This document shows, in pieces, positions 43,234 to 51,906 of a stretch of 64,000 nt of DNA. A model generated the notes under the pieces. It had not been told where the DNA came from, ran no database searches, and saw nothing but the letters and a program-made list of their open reading frames with translations. Each line of letters opens with the position of its first letter. The first letter of the stretch is position 1. Both the position numbers and the translations under genes were made by a program. Origin of the DNA: Streptomyces nojiriensis (GTDB lineage Bacteria; Actinomycetota; Actinomycetes; Streptomycetales; Streptomycetaceae); the NCBI RefSeq assembly GCF_017639205.1, contig NZ_CP071139.1, positions 372,001-436,000 of the forward strand, read 5' to 3'.

Positions 43234-44127
43234 ATGCCGATCAAACAGGGCCCGGCGGCCCTCCTCGATGACGCAACTCCGTGGAACGGCCTGTACGAGC
43301 AGGCCGCCGAGAAACAGAACGACCTGGTCTCGGAGGTCCGTACCGCGGTCGAGTACGGAATGCACGACCCGGTGGACTCGGTGGAGATGGCCTGCACTGC
43401 GGCCGAGACCGCCGGTGCCACGGTTCAGGCCCTGTCAAGCCCGTGGTCCCTCTACACCCCGCAGGACGCCGCGACGGTCGCCTCGGCGCTCTTCGTCCAG
43501 CTCCGGTACAGCGCCGACGCCCTTGCAGAGCTGCAGCGGGCGGTGGGGCGGGTGGTCGAGCGCGGCGAGGCCGAGCTGGTTGCCCCGGCTGGTGCCGGAG
43601 AGTCGACGAACCTGAGCGACGCCCTGGAGTCGCTGCGTGCGCTGTCCGACACGATCTACGGCCTGGTCGCCCGGCATGCCTCCACCACGGTGCGCGCCCT
43701 GCACGCAGCCCCGGGTTCGGCCCCGGTGCCGGCTGACGCACACCAGACGGTGGCGGCCGTGGCAGCCCTGCTCGCGGAGCGGCGCGAGGGGACGGTGACG
43801 CTGAACACCGGCCACGAGGACGGCGACTACGACCCTCACGACGATGACGGGTTCGGGTGCGGCTGCGACGTCACGATCCTGGTCGACGGCGAGGAGTACA
43901 ACTTCCACCGTGGTGACTCGGAATGGTCGCTCACCAGGGCATCGGACGGCCTGGAGACATCGAGCGGCAGCACGGTCTACGACTCCTGGGAGACCATGAG
44001 TACGACGTTGAAGACCGCCCACCCACAGCAGCTGGCCGGCGACATCCTGAAGGTCCTCGCGGCCGACCAGAGTGCTCGGCAGGGCTCCGTCGGCTCGCTG
44101 CGGGTCGTCACGACCGACCGGAACTGA
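43234..44127 (+). CDS. Hypothetical protein, 297 residues
   Basis: From ATG 43234 (MPIKQGPAALLDDATPWNGL) with AAAGGA ribosome site. The first half is helical (YEQAAEKQNDLVSEVRTAVE, SVEMACTAAETAGATVQALS, ALFVQLRYSADALAELQRAV, GRVVERGEAELVAPAGAGES, ESLRALSDTIYGLVARHAST). The second half is acidic and beta-rich with a charge-rich loop, EDGDYDPHDDDGFGCGCDVT then ILVDGEEYNFHRGDSEWSLT. The D/H/C-rich loop might bind a metal. I do not recognise the family. No partner gene is evident. Confidence 0.65.
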   Translation: MPIKQGPAALLDDATPWNGLYEQAAEKQNDLVSEVRTAVEYGMHDPVDSVEMACTAAETAGATVQALSSPWSLYTPQDAATVASALFVQLRYSADALAELQRAVGRVVERGEAELVAPAGAGESTNLSDALESLRALSDTIYGLVARHASTTVRALHAAPGSAPVPADAHQTVAAVAALLAERREGTVTLNTGHEDGDYDPHDDDGFGCGCDVTILVDGEEYNFHRGDSEWSLTRASDGLETSSGSTVYDSWETMSTTLKTAHPQQLAGDILKVLAADQSARQGSVGSLRVVTTDRN

Positions 44128-44358
44128 GGCGTCGTCGAGAAGGCCGGCGGCTGGTCGGCACGCACCCGGGCCGGAGCCGCCGAGGCGGTCGCGCCCTGGT
44201 GCGTTGCCGGGCCAGAGGTCGATCCGGATGTCCTGGACGCGCGTGGCTTCCACCTTCAGGCCATGGGCGGGCCCGGGCGGCTGCAGCACCCCGCATGTCG
44301 GCCTGGACCCACCAGACGTCTCCCCGGACATCCGCACTCATCGTTGTGACCGGGCCGC

Positions 44359-45327
44359 TCATCGCATGCGGGACTGATGACTGCCCGGCACGGGGCCCAG
44401 GCGGCGTACCGCGCCGACCACGTACAAGGGATTCTTGCCCGAGTGGCTCGGGACGTCGGACAGAAGCAGAAATGCCTGGACCACCACGCCAACGCCCCAC
44501 GCGCGGACGCTTCCGCTCGGCCAGGGCTCGGCCCGCGCCGTTGCACGTCGGCCGGGCCCACGTCGCAATCGGTTGAAGAACGACCGGTAATGCTGCAGCG
44601 CCAGCCGCAGTTCTTCCGTCGCTACCTGCTCACCTTGGCCCCACTGCTCCTCCAGCCCCTGCTTGTGGGCGGAGAAGGTACGGGCGAGGCTCTGCATCAC
44701 TTCCGCCACCAGGGCGTCCGCCGATGTGACCGCGTCCTGCGGGTCGTCGACGAACCGGCTCTGTATCTCACTCCACTTCTTGTGGTACTCCGCCGTGTCC
44801 TCGGCACCCAGCAGCGGTTCGTCGGTGCCCGCCTGGGCCGGGCCGGTCCCCGCTTCGCGATCCGTCGGGGTTTCGTCCCCGCCTTCGCGGAACCCGCCCT
44901 CATCGGCGGCCACGTCCCTGGTGGCCTCCCCCGGGTACACGGGCGGCCTCGGACCGCCGACGGCCCGTCTGAGCGCGTCGAGCTCGTCATCCGTCGCCGA
45001 GGTTACGAGGACGACCCGCCAACCCCGTCGGTCCAGCTCGCGCAACAGATCCGCCGCCGCTTGCAACGGGGGCAGCCGGTCGAAGTACGTGCCGTAGAGG
45101 GTGCTGTGCGCGGCGCTGAGCCTGTCGTCCTCGCTCGTATCCCTGTGCTCGCCCAGCACATGGGCAAGGAGGTCCTCGCCGGGCAGTCCGATCGCGCGGT
45201 GGATGTCGTGCATCGCAACGTCGTGGCCCGCCTGCCGCAAGGCCTCCCACCAGCAGACCACGTGCAGGTGATTGGTATCGGCGAGGGTACCGTCGACGTC
45301 GAACAGCGCGGCGCGGTTCATGTCCAC
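44359..45327 (-). CDS. Mosaic gene: truncated HAD phosphatase fused to a helical hypothetical domain
   Basis: 322 residues from ATG 45327. Residues 1-122 are the N-terminal half of a HAD-type phosphatase: motif I LFDVDGTLADTNHLHVVCWW (Asp10, Asp12), a cap (ALRQAGHDVAMHDIHRAIGL), and motif II VVLVTSATDDELDALRRAVG. Motifs III and IV (Lys and the acidic pair) are absent. From residue 130 on the sequence changes to a second protein: GEATRDVAADEGGFREGGDE, LLGAEDTAEYHKKWSEIQSR, FVDDPQDAVTSADALVAEVM, QSLARTFSAHKQGLEEQWGQ, EELRLALQHYRSFFNRL. This is a common Streptomyces domain. The tail after FFNRL (RRGPGRRATARAEPW...) is run-on. So two genes were fused by deletion and the 3' end is also lost. HAD activity is not expected. 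Confidence 0.7.
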   Translation of the reverse strand: MDMNRAALFDVDGTLADTNHLHVVCWWEALRQAGHDVAMHDIHRAIGLPGEDLLAHVLGEHRDTSEDDRLSAAHSTLYGTYFDRLPPLQAAADLLRELDRRGWRVVLVTSATDDELDALRRAVGGPRPPVYPGEATRDVAADEGGFREGGDETPTDREAGTGPAQAGTDEPLLGAEDTAEYHKKWSEIQSRFVDDPQDAVTSADALVAEVMQSLARTFSAHKQGLEEQWGQGEQVATEELRLALQHYRSFFNRLRRGPGRRATARAEPWPSGSVRAWGVGVVVQAFLLLSDVPSHSGKNPLYVVGAVRRLGPVPGSHQSRMR

Positions 45328-45645
45328 CTCCCGCAGGGTTCAGCGACCGAGCTCGTTCCTGATCCGGGTCTCGTTCACGGAGGAGGGTCGCGGAGGGTCG
45401 TTGTCACAGCTCCCTCGGTGTCAACAACGGCTTTGTCCCGGACCGGTCCAGGCCGAAGTGGCTGCCGCGGTGGCTGACGTGGTGGCTGACGCACCCGTCG
45501 GCGAACAGGGAGCATATCGGGCGCCTTACCGCCATAGTCCGGTTGAAACGTTCCGAAACGTGTCCGTGCACGGCGGATCGCACGCCGCTCTGTGCATACC
45601 CGCTGCCGGATGCCCTCTTCCTGGTGGAGGGCCCTGCCCAAGGCC
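45328..45645. other. Intergenic stretch without a gene
   Basis: Frames here show no known motif. It contains the promoter of the mosaic gene and the end of the flavin-reductase gene region. Short direct repeat ggtggctgacg at about 45467-45490. Confidence 0.4.
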
Positions 45646-46134
45646 TCAGGCCGGGTGGCCGGGCTCCAGGTCGCGCAGCTCCCGGTAGCGGAGCAGTGGG
45701 GGCAGGCCGCCCTCGATCGGCGGGCAGACCGCTACGGGAGCCAGGAGGAAGCCCACGTGGTCACCGCCCTCGATACGTCCTTCGATCCGGCCGGTGAACC
45801 AGATGGGCACCTGTTCGAGGACCGGACTGCCTGCTTCTCCGGGCCGCCAGGCGACCCGCGCGAACTTGTCCACCTCGTCGCCCGTCTCCCCTCCGAAGAG
45901 TTCCGCCAGCGCCCGGTCGTCGCGGCGGAGCAGGTGCACGGTGAGGCACTCGGCCTCACGCGCGACGCGGTAGGTGCGGTTGGCGATCGACAGCCAGACG
46001 GTGAATCTCGGCGGGTCGATGGAGCACTGCGAGGCGAAACCCACCAGGCAGCCGTCCCGCTCGCCGCCGGACGCGGCCGTGACCACGAACACCGGGCCGT
46101 CGAGCACGGCGGTGAAGGGGTCCAGCTCCGTCAC
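45646..46134 (-). CDS. Flavin reductase family protein
   Basis: 162 residues. Split-barrel FMN-binding fold of flavin reductase / DIM6-NTAB type: FTAVLDGPVFVVTAASGGER, GCLVGFASQCSIDPPRFTVW, LSIANRTYRVAREAECLTVH, HLLRRDDRALAELFGGETGD. The GFaSQcSidPP strand-loop holds the FMN phosphate in related proteins. It probably binds FMN or F420 and reduces flavin or acts as a flavoprotein oxidoreductase. The next gene on the same strand, 130 bp upstream, is the mycothione reductase, so the two may be expressed together, with a redox link. Confidence 0.85.
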   Translation of the reverse strand: MTELDPFTAVLDGPVFVVTAASGGERDGCLVGFASQCSIDPPRFTVWLSIANRTYRVAREAECLTVHLLRRDDRALAELFGGETGDEVDKFARVAWRPGEAGSPVLEQVPIWFTGRIEGRIEGGDHVGFLLAPVAVCPPIEGGLPPLLRYRELRDLEPGHPA

Positions 46135-46266
46135 GGCGTCTCCTTGTTCCGAATGCTCCGGTGGCTCTCTGGGCGGCTACCCCGGGTGGTGATCCGCAAC
46201 CGTCGACGCGGCCCCGGCAGGGCAGGCTGTGCTCGGTCGACCGCCGGCGTCGCTCGGGGGCGGGGC

Positions 46267-47634
46267 TCACAGGCCGAGGCCGAGGAGGGCGTTCTCCACG
46301 ACCTCGGTGAGCGCGGGGTGGATCCAGTACGGGGACTTGGCGAGGGTCGTGGCGTCGATGCCGAGGGTCGCCGCCAGGACGAGGGGCTGGATGAGGGTGG
46401 GGGCTTGCTCGCCCATCAGGTGGGCGCCGAGGAGCCGCCCCGTACCGGGCTCGGCCAGCACTTTGCAGAAGCCGGTGGTGTTCTCCATCGCCCAGCCGTA
46501 GGCGATGTCGCCGTAACCGGCCATGCCCGTCCGGTAGTCCAGCCCTCTGTCGCGGCACTCCTGTTCGGTGAGACCCATGGAGGCGATCTGCGGGCGGGTG
46601 AAGACCGCCGAAGGTACCAGCTCGTGGTCGGCGGCGATCAGGTCGTCCGGGTTGCGGAGGTTGTGCGCGACCACCTGCGCCTCGCGGTTGGCCACGTGCT
46701 TGAGGGGCACCGGCGAGCAGATGTCCCCCAGCGCGAAGACGCCTTCCGCCGTGGTGCGCTGGTGTGCGTCGACGACCACTCGGCCGTCGTCGTGGGTGGC
46801 GATTCCAGCAGCTTCGAGGCTGAGCCGGTCGCTGTTCGGGACCCGGCCCACCGCGACGAGCAGCATGTCCGCCTCGACCGTCGATCCGTCGTCCAGGGTC
46901 AGCCGCAGCGCGCCCGGCCGGCCGCCGACCGCCGTGAGTTCCCGGCCGAGCCTGAGGTCGTAGCGGGAGCGGACCAGGTCGGTGAACCGTCCCCGGACCG
47001 TCTCGTCCTGGGGGCCGAGCAGGTGCTGCTCCTTCTCGATGATGGTGACGGAGCTCCCGGTCTCGGCGAACACGTCGGCCAGTTCCGCGGCGATGTAACC
47101 GCCGCCGAGGACCGCCAGGTGCCGGGGCGGAGCGTCGATGCGCATGATCGTGTCGGACGTCTCGTACGGCAGGCCCGCGTCCAGTACCGGCCCCGGGACC
47201 AGGGGCCGACCGCCCGCCGCGACGACGATCTGCCCGGCGCTGACACCGACGGCCCCGTCCGCCCGGTCGATGCGGAGGGTCCTGGGGCCGGTGAACCGCG
47301 CCCTGCCCTCGTACACGGTGACCCAGTCCTGCTGGTCACGGCCCGTACGGCCTTCGTCCCGTTCGGCGTCCAGCCGCGCGAAGACCCGGTCGCGCACCGC
47401 CCGCCAGCGCACCGCCCGCAGCTCGGCGTCCACGTCGTACGTGTCGGCTTCCCGGACGGTGCGGGCGACGTGCGCCGTGTAGGCGAGCATCTTGCTCGGG
47501 ATGCATCCGGCGTTCAGGCAGGTTCCGCCGAACCAGCGCTCCTCGACGATGGCCACGTCCAGATCGGCGAACGAGTCGCCGATGACGGCGTTGCCGGACC
47601 CGGCACCGATGACGACAACATCGTGGTGACGCAT
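46267..47634 (-). CDS. mtr: Mycothione reductase
   Basis: 455 residues. Pyridine nucleotide-disulfide oxidoreductase class I. FAD motif VVIGAGSGN, redox-active cysteines Cys39 and Cys44 in WFGGTCLNAGCIPSKMLAYT, NAD(P)H motif LAVLGGGYIAAELADVFAET, central FAD motif GVFALGDICSPVPLKHVANR, and the C-terminal HPALTEVVENALLG, giving the His439-Glu444 pair. Reduces mycothione disulfide to mycothiol with NADPH. The family member is recognised by GTCLN(A)GCIPSKM and the SYWIHPALTEV-like end (PYWIHPALTEVVEN here). Homodimer in the cytoplasm. Intact and full length. Confidence 0.9.
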   Translation of the reverse strand: MRHHDVVVIGAGSGNAVIGDSFADLDVAIVEERWFGGTCLNAGCIPSKMLAYTAHVARTVREADTYDVDAELRAVRWRAVRDRVFARLDAERDEGRTGRDQQDWVTVYEGRARFTGPRTLRIDRADGAVGVSAGQIVVAAGGRPLVPGPVLDAGLPYETSDTIMRIDAPPRHLAVLGGGYIAAELADVFAETGSSVTIIEKEQHLLGPQDETVRGRFTDLVRSRYDLRLGRELTAVGGRPGALRLTLDDGSTVEADMLLVAVGRVPNSDRLSLEAAGIATHDDGRVVVDAHQRTTAEGVFALGDICSPVPLKHVANREAQVVAHNLRNPDDLIAADHELVPSAVFTRPQIASMGLTEQECRDRGLDYRTGMAGYGDIAYGWAMENTTGFCKVLAEPGTGRLLGAHLMGEQAPTLIQPLVLAATLGIDATTLAKSPYWIHPALTEVVENALLGLGL

Positions 47635-47934
47635 CCGGTCAGCCTACGAGGCCCTGTGCCGGGCCGACGCGTCGGCACACTGGTACGCCGGCCTCTGCCC
47701 GGCGCGTGCCGCGAGCTCACCTGCACGCCGCCGGCTGTCCGTCGGGGCGCGACATAGCGCAGGAGCTGGAGCAGGCGGCACAGCACGCCGGCGATCCGGC
47801 CGGGCGACAGCGGTTGCGGCCGCGGCTGCGGGAGAAGGCCGAGCAGGAGTACGGCAGGGGCAGCGGAACCACGGACCCCTGCAGGCCGGGCCCACGGGTG
47901 ATCGGCTCCGGCCCCAATCGCAGGGCGAACCGCT
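47635..47934. other. Intergenic stretch
   Basis: 300 bp between two leftward genes. A plus-strand frame reads DIAQELEQAAQHAGDPAGRQ, which may be chance. No terminator is obvious. Confidence 0.35.
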
Positions 47935-49104
47935 TCAGCCTGCGACGGCTGTGGCCCGGACCAGATCGCTCACCACGTCACTGAGGTGCCCCCGCCGCAG
48001 GTACGCGGCGCGCTGGCGGGCGGCCCCGCCTCCGGAGCGCCGCACCCGGTGGAACAGCTCCTCCGCGAGCTCGAGGTCTCCCGTGGCGGCGAGCCCGGGC
48101 GCGGCACGGACCAGGAGCCGCTCCGTCAGTGTCAGGGCCGGTGCGTACTCCCCTCGCGCGGGGTCGAGGCCTTCGCCCGCCAGCCCGTGCCGGGCGGCGA
48201 GCCGGTGGGCGGCGTGCAGGCACCCGGTGGGCAGGTCGGGCGGCGGGCGCCCGTCCCCGATGTCGAGCAGCAGTGCGGTGGCCAGGCCCCGCACCAGGGC
48301 GGTGAGCAGCAGCACCACGTCGAGGTCGGCGTTCACGTCGCAGACCCGGATCTCCAGCGTCGGTACGTGCTCGGAGGGGCGCGCGTACCAGTAGATCATT
48401 CGGCGGTCCAGCAGGGTGCCCGTCTTCACCAGGTGGTCTGCCAGGCGCTCGTAGCCGCCTTCGTCGAGGAGGGGTGCGGGCCCCACGCCGGGCCAGCGCG
48501 CGTGTTCCACGGATCTACGGCTCGCCCATCCGCTGTCCTTCCCGAGGGAGAAGGGCGAGTTGGCGGCGAGGGCCTGAAGTACCGGCAGCCAGGGGCGCAT
48601 GTGGTTGGCCAGCGCGAGGGCCTGGCCGCGCCCGTCCGCCCCGATGTGGATGTGGCACCCGCACACCATCCCGTCGTACGAACCGACCAGGGAGGGCCAG
48701 CGGGCAGCCATCCGCCCGTATCGCTCTCCCGGGGTCACGGTCGGCGGACTCCCGGGTGGGATCACGGGGGTGCCGGTGGCGACCAGAAGACATCCCTCAC
48801 TGGCTGCCACCTCCCCCAGCACCTTGCGCAGCAGGGACAGTTCGGCCCTCAGCTCGCTCAGTTCCGTCGTGGGCCCGGTGCACACCTCGACCTGCGCGCT
48901 GAGGAATTCCGCCTGGACCTGGTCGCCCAGGACCGCGCTCGCGGCTTGCACCACGTGGGGACCACGGGCCGCAGGCCGCCCCGTCAGCCGGTCCACCAGC
49001 ACGAACTCCTCCTCCACCCCCACCGTCGGACCGGGCCTGCCCTGCAGCAGCGTCGTCTGTGGACGGTCTGTGCCGCAGGCTGGGGCGATCACCATGGAGG
49101 ACAT
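47935..49104 (-). CDS. YbdK-type carboxylate-amine ligase (glutamate-cysteine ligase 2 family)
   Basis: 389 residues from ATG 49104 (MSSMVIAPACGTDRPQTTLL). Family hallmarks: TVGVEEEFVLVDRLTGRPAA (ATP-grasp-like gamma-GCS start), VQAEFLSAQVEVCTGPTTEL, LLVATGTPVIPP, YGRMAARW, CGCHIHIGADGRGQALALAN and EHVPTLEIRVCDVNADLDVV. The residues bind Mg-ATP and glutamate in gamma-glutamylcysteine ligases; actinomycetes use mycothiol, so these enzymes do not make glutathione and their product is usually unknown. It may condense glutamate with another amine. Same strand as the mycothione reductase gene, 300 bp away. Confidence 0.9.
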   Translation of the reverse strand: MSSMVIAPACGTDRPQTTLLQGRPGPTVGVEEEFVLVDRLTGRPAARGPHVVQAASAVLGDQVQAEFLSAQVEVCTGPTTELSELRAELSLLRKVLGEVAASEGCLLVATGTPVIPPGSPPTVTPGERYGRMAARWPSLVGSYDGMVCGCHIHIGADGRGQALALANHMRPWLPVLQALAANSPFSLGKDSGWASRRSVEHARWPGVGPAPLLDEGGYERLADHLVKTGTLLDRRMIYWYARPSEHVPTLEIRVCDVNADLDVVLLLTALVRGLATALLLDIGDGRPPPDLPTGCLHAAHRLAARHGLAGEGLDPARGEYAPALTLTERLLVRAAPGLAATGDLELAEELFHRVRRSGGGAARQRAAYLRRGHLSDVVSDLVRATAVAG

Positions 49105-49227
49105 GAAAAAGCCCTTCGTCGAACGGGCCGGAGCCGACCGCAACCGGCTCCCCTCAGTACCTCGCTCCTACCCCGTCGACCGACGGCCAGTCGCTGGGGA
49201 GGCCCGTCCTCCGCCGCCGAGGAGGAG

Positions 49228-49497
49228 TCACAGATCCTGCCCGGGCTGATCGCGGGCCCACGTCCACCTCGGCGACGCCGGCGCTCGCCCCGCACCCCCC
49301 TCGTTGCCCGGGCCCGCGCCGGATGGCGGCCGTGATGAGGATCTGCCGCCAGGAGCGGTCTTCGTCCGTGGCGCTGGGAGCATCCCCTCGCCTTCGACGG
49401 TCTTCCAGACCTGTTTGAACGCGTCGTCGCCGGCTGACTTGTCGCGCACCGGACCGCGCTCCTTCTCCGTCTCGTCGGCGTACTCGTGGTGCGTCAC
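49228..49497 (-). CDS. Small hydrophilic protein, translationally coupled to DoxX
   Basis: 89 residues from GTG 49497, whose start overlaps the stop of the upstream DoxX gene by 4 bp (GTGA), a classic coupling arrangement. Sequence: THHEYADETEKERGPVRDKS, AGDDAFKQVWKTVEGEGMLP, then a Pro/Gly/Arg tail (APRTKTAPGGRSSSRPPSGA). Only the first 50 residues look ordered. I do not recognise it. The coupling suggests it is made together with the DoxX-type protein, which argues that it is a real gene. Confidence 0.5.
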   Translation of the reverse strand: MTHHEYADETEKERGPVRDKSAGDDAFKQVWKTVEGEGMLPAPRTKTAPGGRSSSRPPSGAGPGNEGGAGRAPASPRWTWARDQPGQDL

Positions 49498-49928
49498 CGG
49501 TGCCCGTGCAGGCCCTCTGCGATGAGGGAGACGCCGATGCCCAGCATCCAGACGTCCTTGGCCAGCGCGATTCCCTGCTCGGTCGGTCGCAGACTGCCTT
49601 CCTCCCGCATCCCCGGCGTACGCAGATAGAGCCCGATCGTGCCTACGGAGAACGCGGTGAGCGCAACCCCGGCGACGGCGGCAGGCACGACCGGCACGAG
49701 CAGCGCGGCGGCGATGGCGAGCTCCCCGGCGGAGAGCAGCCGTACGAACTTCTCAGCGTCGTGCTTGTCCAGGAACGGGTAGGTCGTGGCGGCGAACTGG
49801 TGCAGCTGCTCGGCTGTGGCCTCGTCCGCGCCGAGTTTCGTGAGCCCTGAGTTCAGAAAGAACGCGCCTACCGTGAGCCGGAGCGGAAGCTGTCGTGCTG
49901 CGGAGCATCTTGCCCAAGCGGATGCCAT
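49494..49928 (-). CDS. DoxX-like membrane protein
   Basis: 144 residues from ATG 49928 with GGGAGG ribosome site. Four membrane helices: PLRLTVGAFFLNSGLTKLGA, AEKFVRLLSAGELAIAAALL, VPVVPAAVAGVALTAFSVGT and GIALAKDVWMLGIGVSLIAE. The pattern LRL..G.FFLNSGLTKL is that of DoxX/SURF4-like proteins, which in actinomycetes associate with superoxide dismutase and thiol oxidoreductase systems or with respiration. Here the neighbours are the small coupled protein, the carboxylate-amine ligase and mycothione reductase, so a redox role is possible. Confidence 0.8.
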   Translation of the reverse strand: MASAWARCSAARQLPLRLTVGAFFLNSGLTKLGADEATAEQLHQFAATTYPFLDKHDAEKFVRLLSAGELAIAAALLVPVVPAAVAGVALTAFSVGTIGLYLRTPGMREEGSLRPTEQGIALAKDVWMLGIGVSLIAEGLHGHR

Positions 49929-50168
49929 GCCGAGCCTCCCAACATTGGCCCCGTATACCACCCTGCCATCCGTTCCGACCATGTCAAACGGGGCCACTCC
50001 GCTCCCAACCGCCGGACCGGGTTCACCCGTATGGACGGGATGTCGGTCGCCTGGCAGGACCGTCGGTGATCCGTGGGCGATGTGTCGGTGGCCGCTGGAA
50101 CCGTGGGGGTCGCGCTTCCCCGAGCGGGCAGCCGCAGCCGCCTTCAACAGCAAGGGATCCCCGTCGCC

Positions 50169-50998
50169 ATGTCGTCCCTCTCCTCCGCTCCGCCCTGGAA
50201 CGTCCGACGGCTGCCCGGTGCCCATGGCCGTGTCTTCCTGGTCACCGGCGGCAACGCGGGCATCGGGTACTTCGTCGCCGAGCAGTTGTCGGCGACCGGA
50301 GCCACCGTCGTACTCGGCAGCCGGAATCCCGCCAGGGCCGAAGCCGCCACGGCCTCGATCCGGGCACGCGTCCCCGGCGCACGGGTGCGGGCCGTACGGC
50401 TGGACCTCGCCGACCTGTCGTCGCTCGGAACAGCGGTGGAATCACTGGCGGTGGAACGCCTCGACGCGGTCGTCCACAACGCCGGCATCGCGCTCGACGA
50501 CATGCCGCGCAAGGAGACCGGGGACGGTCACGAGCTCATGTTCGGCACGAACCACCTCGGGCACTTCGCCCTGACCCGGTGGCTGATGCCACTGCTGTCG
50601 GCCGCGCCCGCGGCCCGCGTGGTGACCACGGGCAGCTTCGCGGCGAAGTCCGAGCGGCTCGACCTCGACGACCTGCAGTCCCGGAAGGACTACCGGCCGG
50701 GGCGCGCCTACGGGCGCTCCAAGCTGGCCCAGATGTACTTCGGCATCGAACTCGACCGACGCCTGCGCGCTGCCGGCAGCACGGTGGCGAGCGTGGTGGT
50801 CCATCCCGGCGGCGCGCTGGACTCCCTCACCCCGTCACGGCCACCGGTCCATGTGACAACCACCGGCGCACGGCTGAGCGCGGCGCACCCCGACGCGAAC
50901 CGGTGTGGAACCACCTCGCAGACCCGTCCGCCGCGGCACGATTGTGGGACGCGAGCTGCGGGCTGACCGGCGGCGACCCCGCTGCCGTCCCCGGATAA
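50169..50998 (+). pseudogene. Decayed short-chain dehydrogenase/reductase
   Basis: From ATG 50169 (MSSLSSAPPWNVRRLPGAHG). Rossmann motif VFLVTGGNAGIGYFVAEQLS, NAGIALDD, NHLGHFALTRWLMP and the active YGRSKLAQMYFGIELDRRLR (Tyr, Lys) are intact in one frame. After VVVHPGGALDSLTPSRPPVH the frame drifts, and the expected end is found in another frame: RREPVWNHLADPSAAARLWD then ASCGLTGGDPAAVPG to 50998. About 60 residues between are missing, and there is one frameshift. The N-terminal two-thirds, including the catalytic site, are complete, but the substrate-binding end is lost. The family is retinol-dehydrogenase-like. Confidence 0.7.
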
Positions 50999-51097
50999 CG
51001 GGCCCGGCCCAGTCACCATCAGCGTGCCCCCTGCCCGCACGGCTGACCGATCGGAGGACACATGGTCATGGGGTCATCTGCCTTCTTGCGCACCCGT

Positions 51098-51451
51098 TCA
51101 GGTGAGGAGGGAGCGGGTGTCGGTGAGGGTCAGGAGCCGCTCGACCCGGCGCCCGGCGGCAGTGATGTGCAGGCCGCGTCCAGCCCGCAGGGCAGCATGG
51201 CGGGCGGCCAGGAGGGTGTTCAGGCCGGCGCAGTCGCAGAAGGTCACCCGCTCCAGGTCCACCAGCAGGGTCGCACGGTGGGAGACGAGGGCAGCCAGAA
51301 GGGCCCTGCGGAGGAACGTGGCGTTGTCGAAATCGATCTCGCCGCTCACGACGACCTGGACCGTCCCGGGCTCCGGGCCGGAGGTCACCCCGACCTCCAG
51401 ACCGGCCGCGCTCGAAGGACAGGGCCCGGAGTCGGACATGATGGCGGTCAT
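51098..51451 (-). CDS. STAS-domain anti-anti-sigma-factor-like protein
   Basis: 117 residues from ATG 51451 (MTAIMSDSGPCPSSAAGLEV). STAS fold: GTVQVVVSGEIDFDNATFLR, RALLAALVSHRATLLVDLER, VTFCDCAGLNTLLAARHAAL, RAGRGLHITAAGRRVERLLT. In antagonists of the SpoIIAA type, a Ser at the DS(S/A)G site is phosphorylated by an anti-sigma kinase. Here the site is CDCAG, so there is no phosphorylatable Ser or Thr. The protein could be permanently active, or the site could be a natural variant I recall in actinomycete members. Divergent from a small wHTH gene. Confidence 0.85.
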   Translation of the reverse strand: MTAIMSDSGPCPSSAAGLEVGVTSGPEPGTVQVVVSGEIDFDNATFLRRALLAALVSHRATLLVDLERVTFCDCAGLNTLLAARHAALRAGRGLHITAAGRRVERLLTLTDTRSLLT

Positions 51452-51516
51452 GGCTGCCTCCCCACACGTTCTGGGGCTGTTTCTGCTTCCAACAGCATGG
51501 TCGGCACCCAACCGAC

Positions 51517-51550
51517 ATACGTCAAGAAATACGCGAAAAACAGGACGTAT
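51517..51550. promoter_or_regulatory. Inverted repeat in the STAS/wHTH divergent promoter
   Basis: ATACGTC (51517-51523) and GACGTAT (51544-51550) form perfect 7-bp arms 20 bp apart, in an AT-rich patch (aagaaatacgcgaaaaac). Plausible operator of the wHTH protein starting at 51577. Confidence 0.5.
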
Positions 51551-51576
51551 ATACAAAATGGGTGCAAGCTTGGGGC

Positions 51577-51906
51577 ATGGGTGATGAAGGACTCCCCCAC
51601 GGGTCGTGGACGTTCCTGACCAGCCACGCCCGCGTCCTGCTCGCTCTCGCTCGCGACCCCGAAGTCCGCCTGCGGGAAGTCGCCGAGACCTGCGTGCTCA
51701 CCGAGCGGACCGTCCAGGCGATCGTCGCGGACCTGGAGCAGGACGGATACCTCACCCGGGTACGCAAAGGACGACGCAACCACTACCGCATCACCCCCGG
51801 AGCCACGTTCCGCCACCCCGCGGAGGAGGGCCGCGACATCGCGGGGCTGCTCGCCCTCTTCGCCGACGACCCGCCTGCGAGCCACCGCAGACCGCGGCGG
51901 GCCTGA
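51577..51906 (+). CDS. Small winged-helix (MarR/ArsR-like) regulator
   Basis: 109 residues from ATG 51577 (MGDEGLPHGSWTFLTSHARV). Winged helix: LLALARDPEVRLREVAETCV, LTERTVQAIVADLEQDGYLT and the wing RVRKGRRNHYRITPGATFRH, then a short helix (EEGRDIAGLLALFADDPPAS). A DNA-binding protein of the MarR type without the dimerising extension, such as small actinomycete regulators. Divergent from the STAS gene and flanked by an inverted repeat, so it probably controls both. No ligand pocket is visible. Confidence 0.8.
   Translation: MGDEGLPHGSWTFLTSHARVLLALARDPEVRLREVAETCVLTERTVQAIVADLEQDGYLTRVRKGRRNHYRITPGATFRHPAEEGRDIAGLLALFADDPPASHRRPRRA

Noticed and set aside
45592..47757. 721-codon plus-strand frame opposite flavin reductase and mycothione reductase
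   Set aside because: Antisense shadow caused by high GC; low-complexity His/Gly/Arg composition and no motif, while the minus strand holds two clear enzymes.
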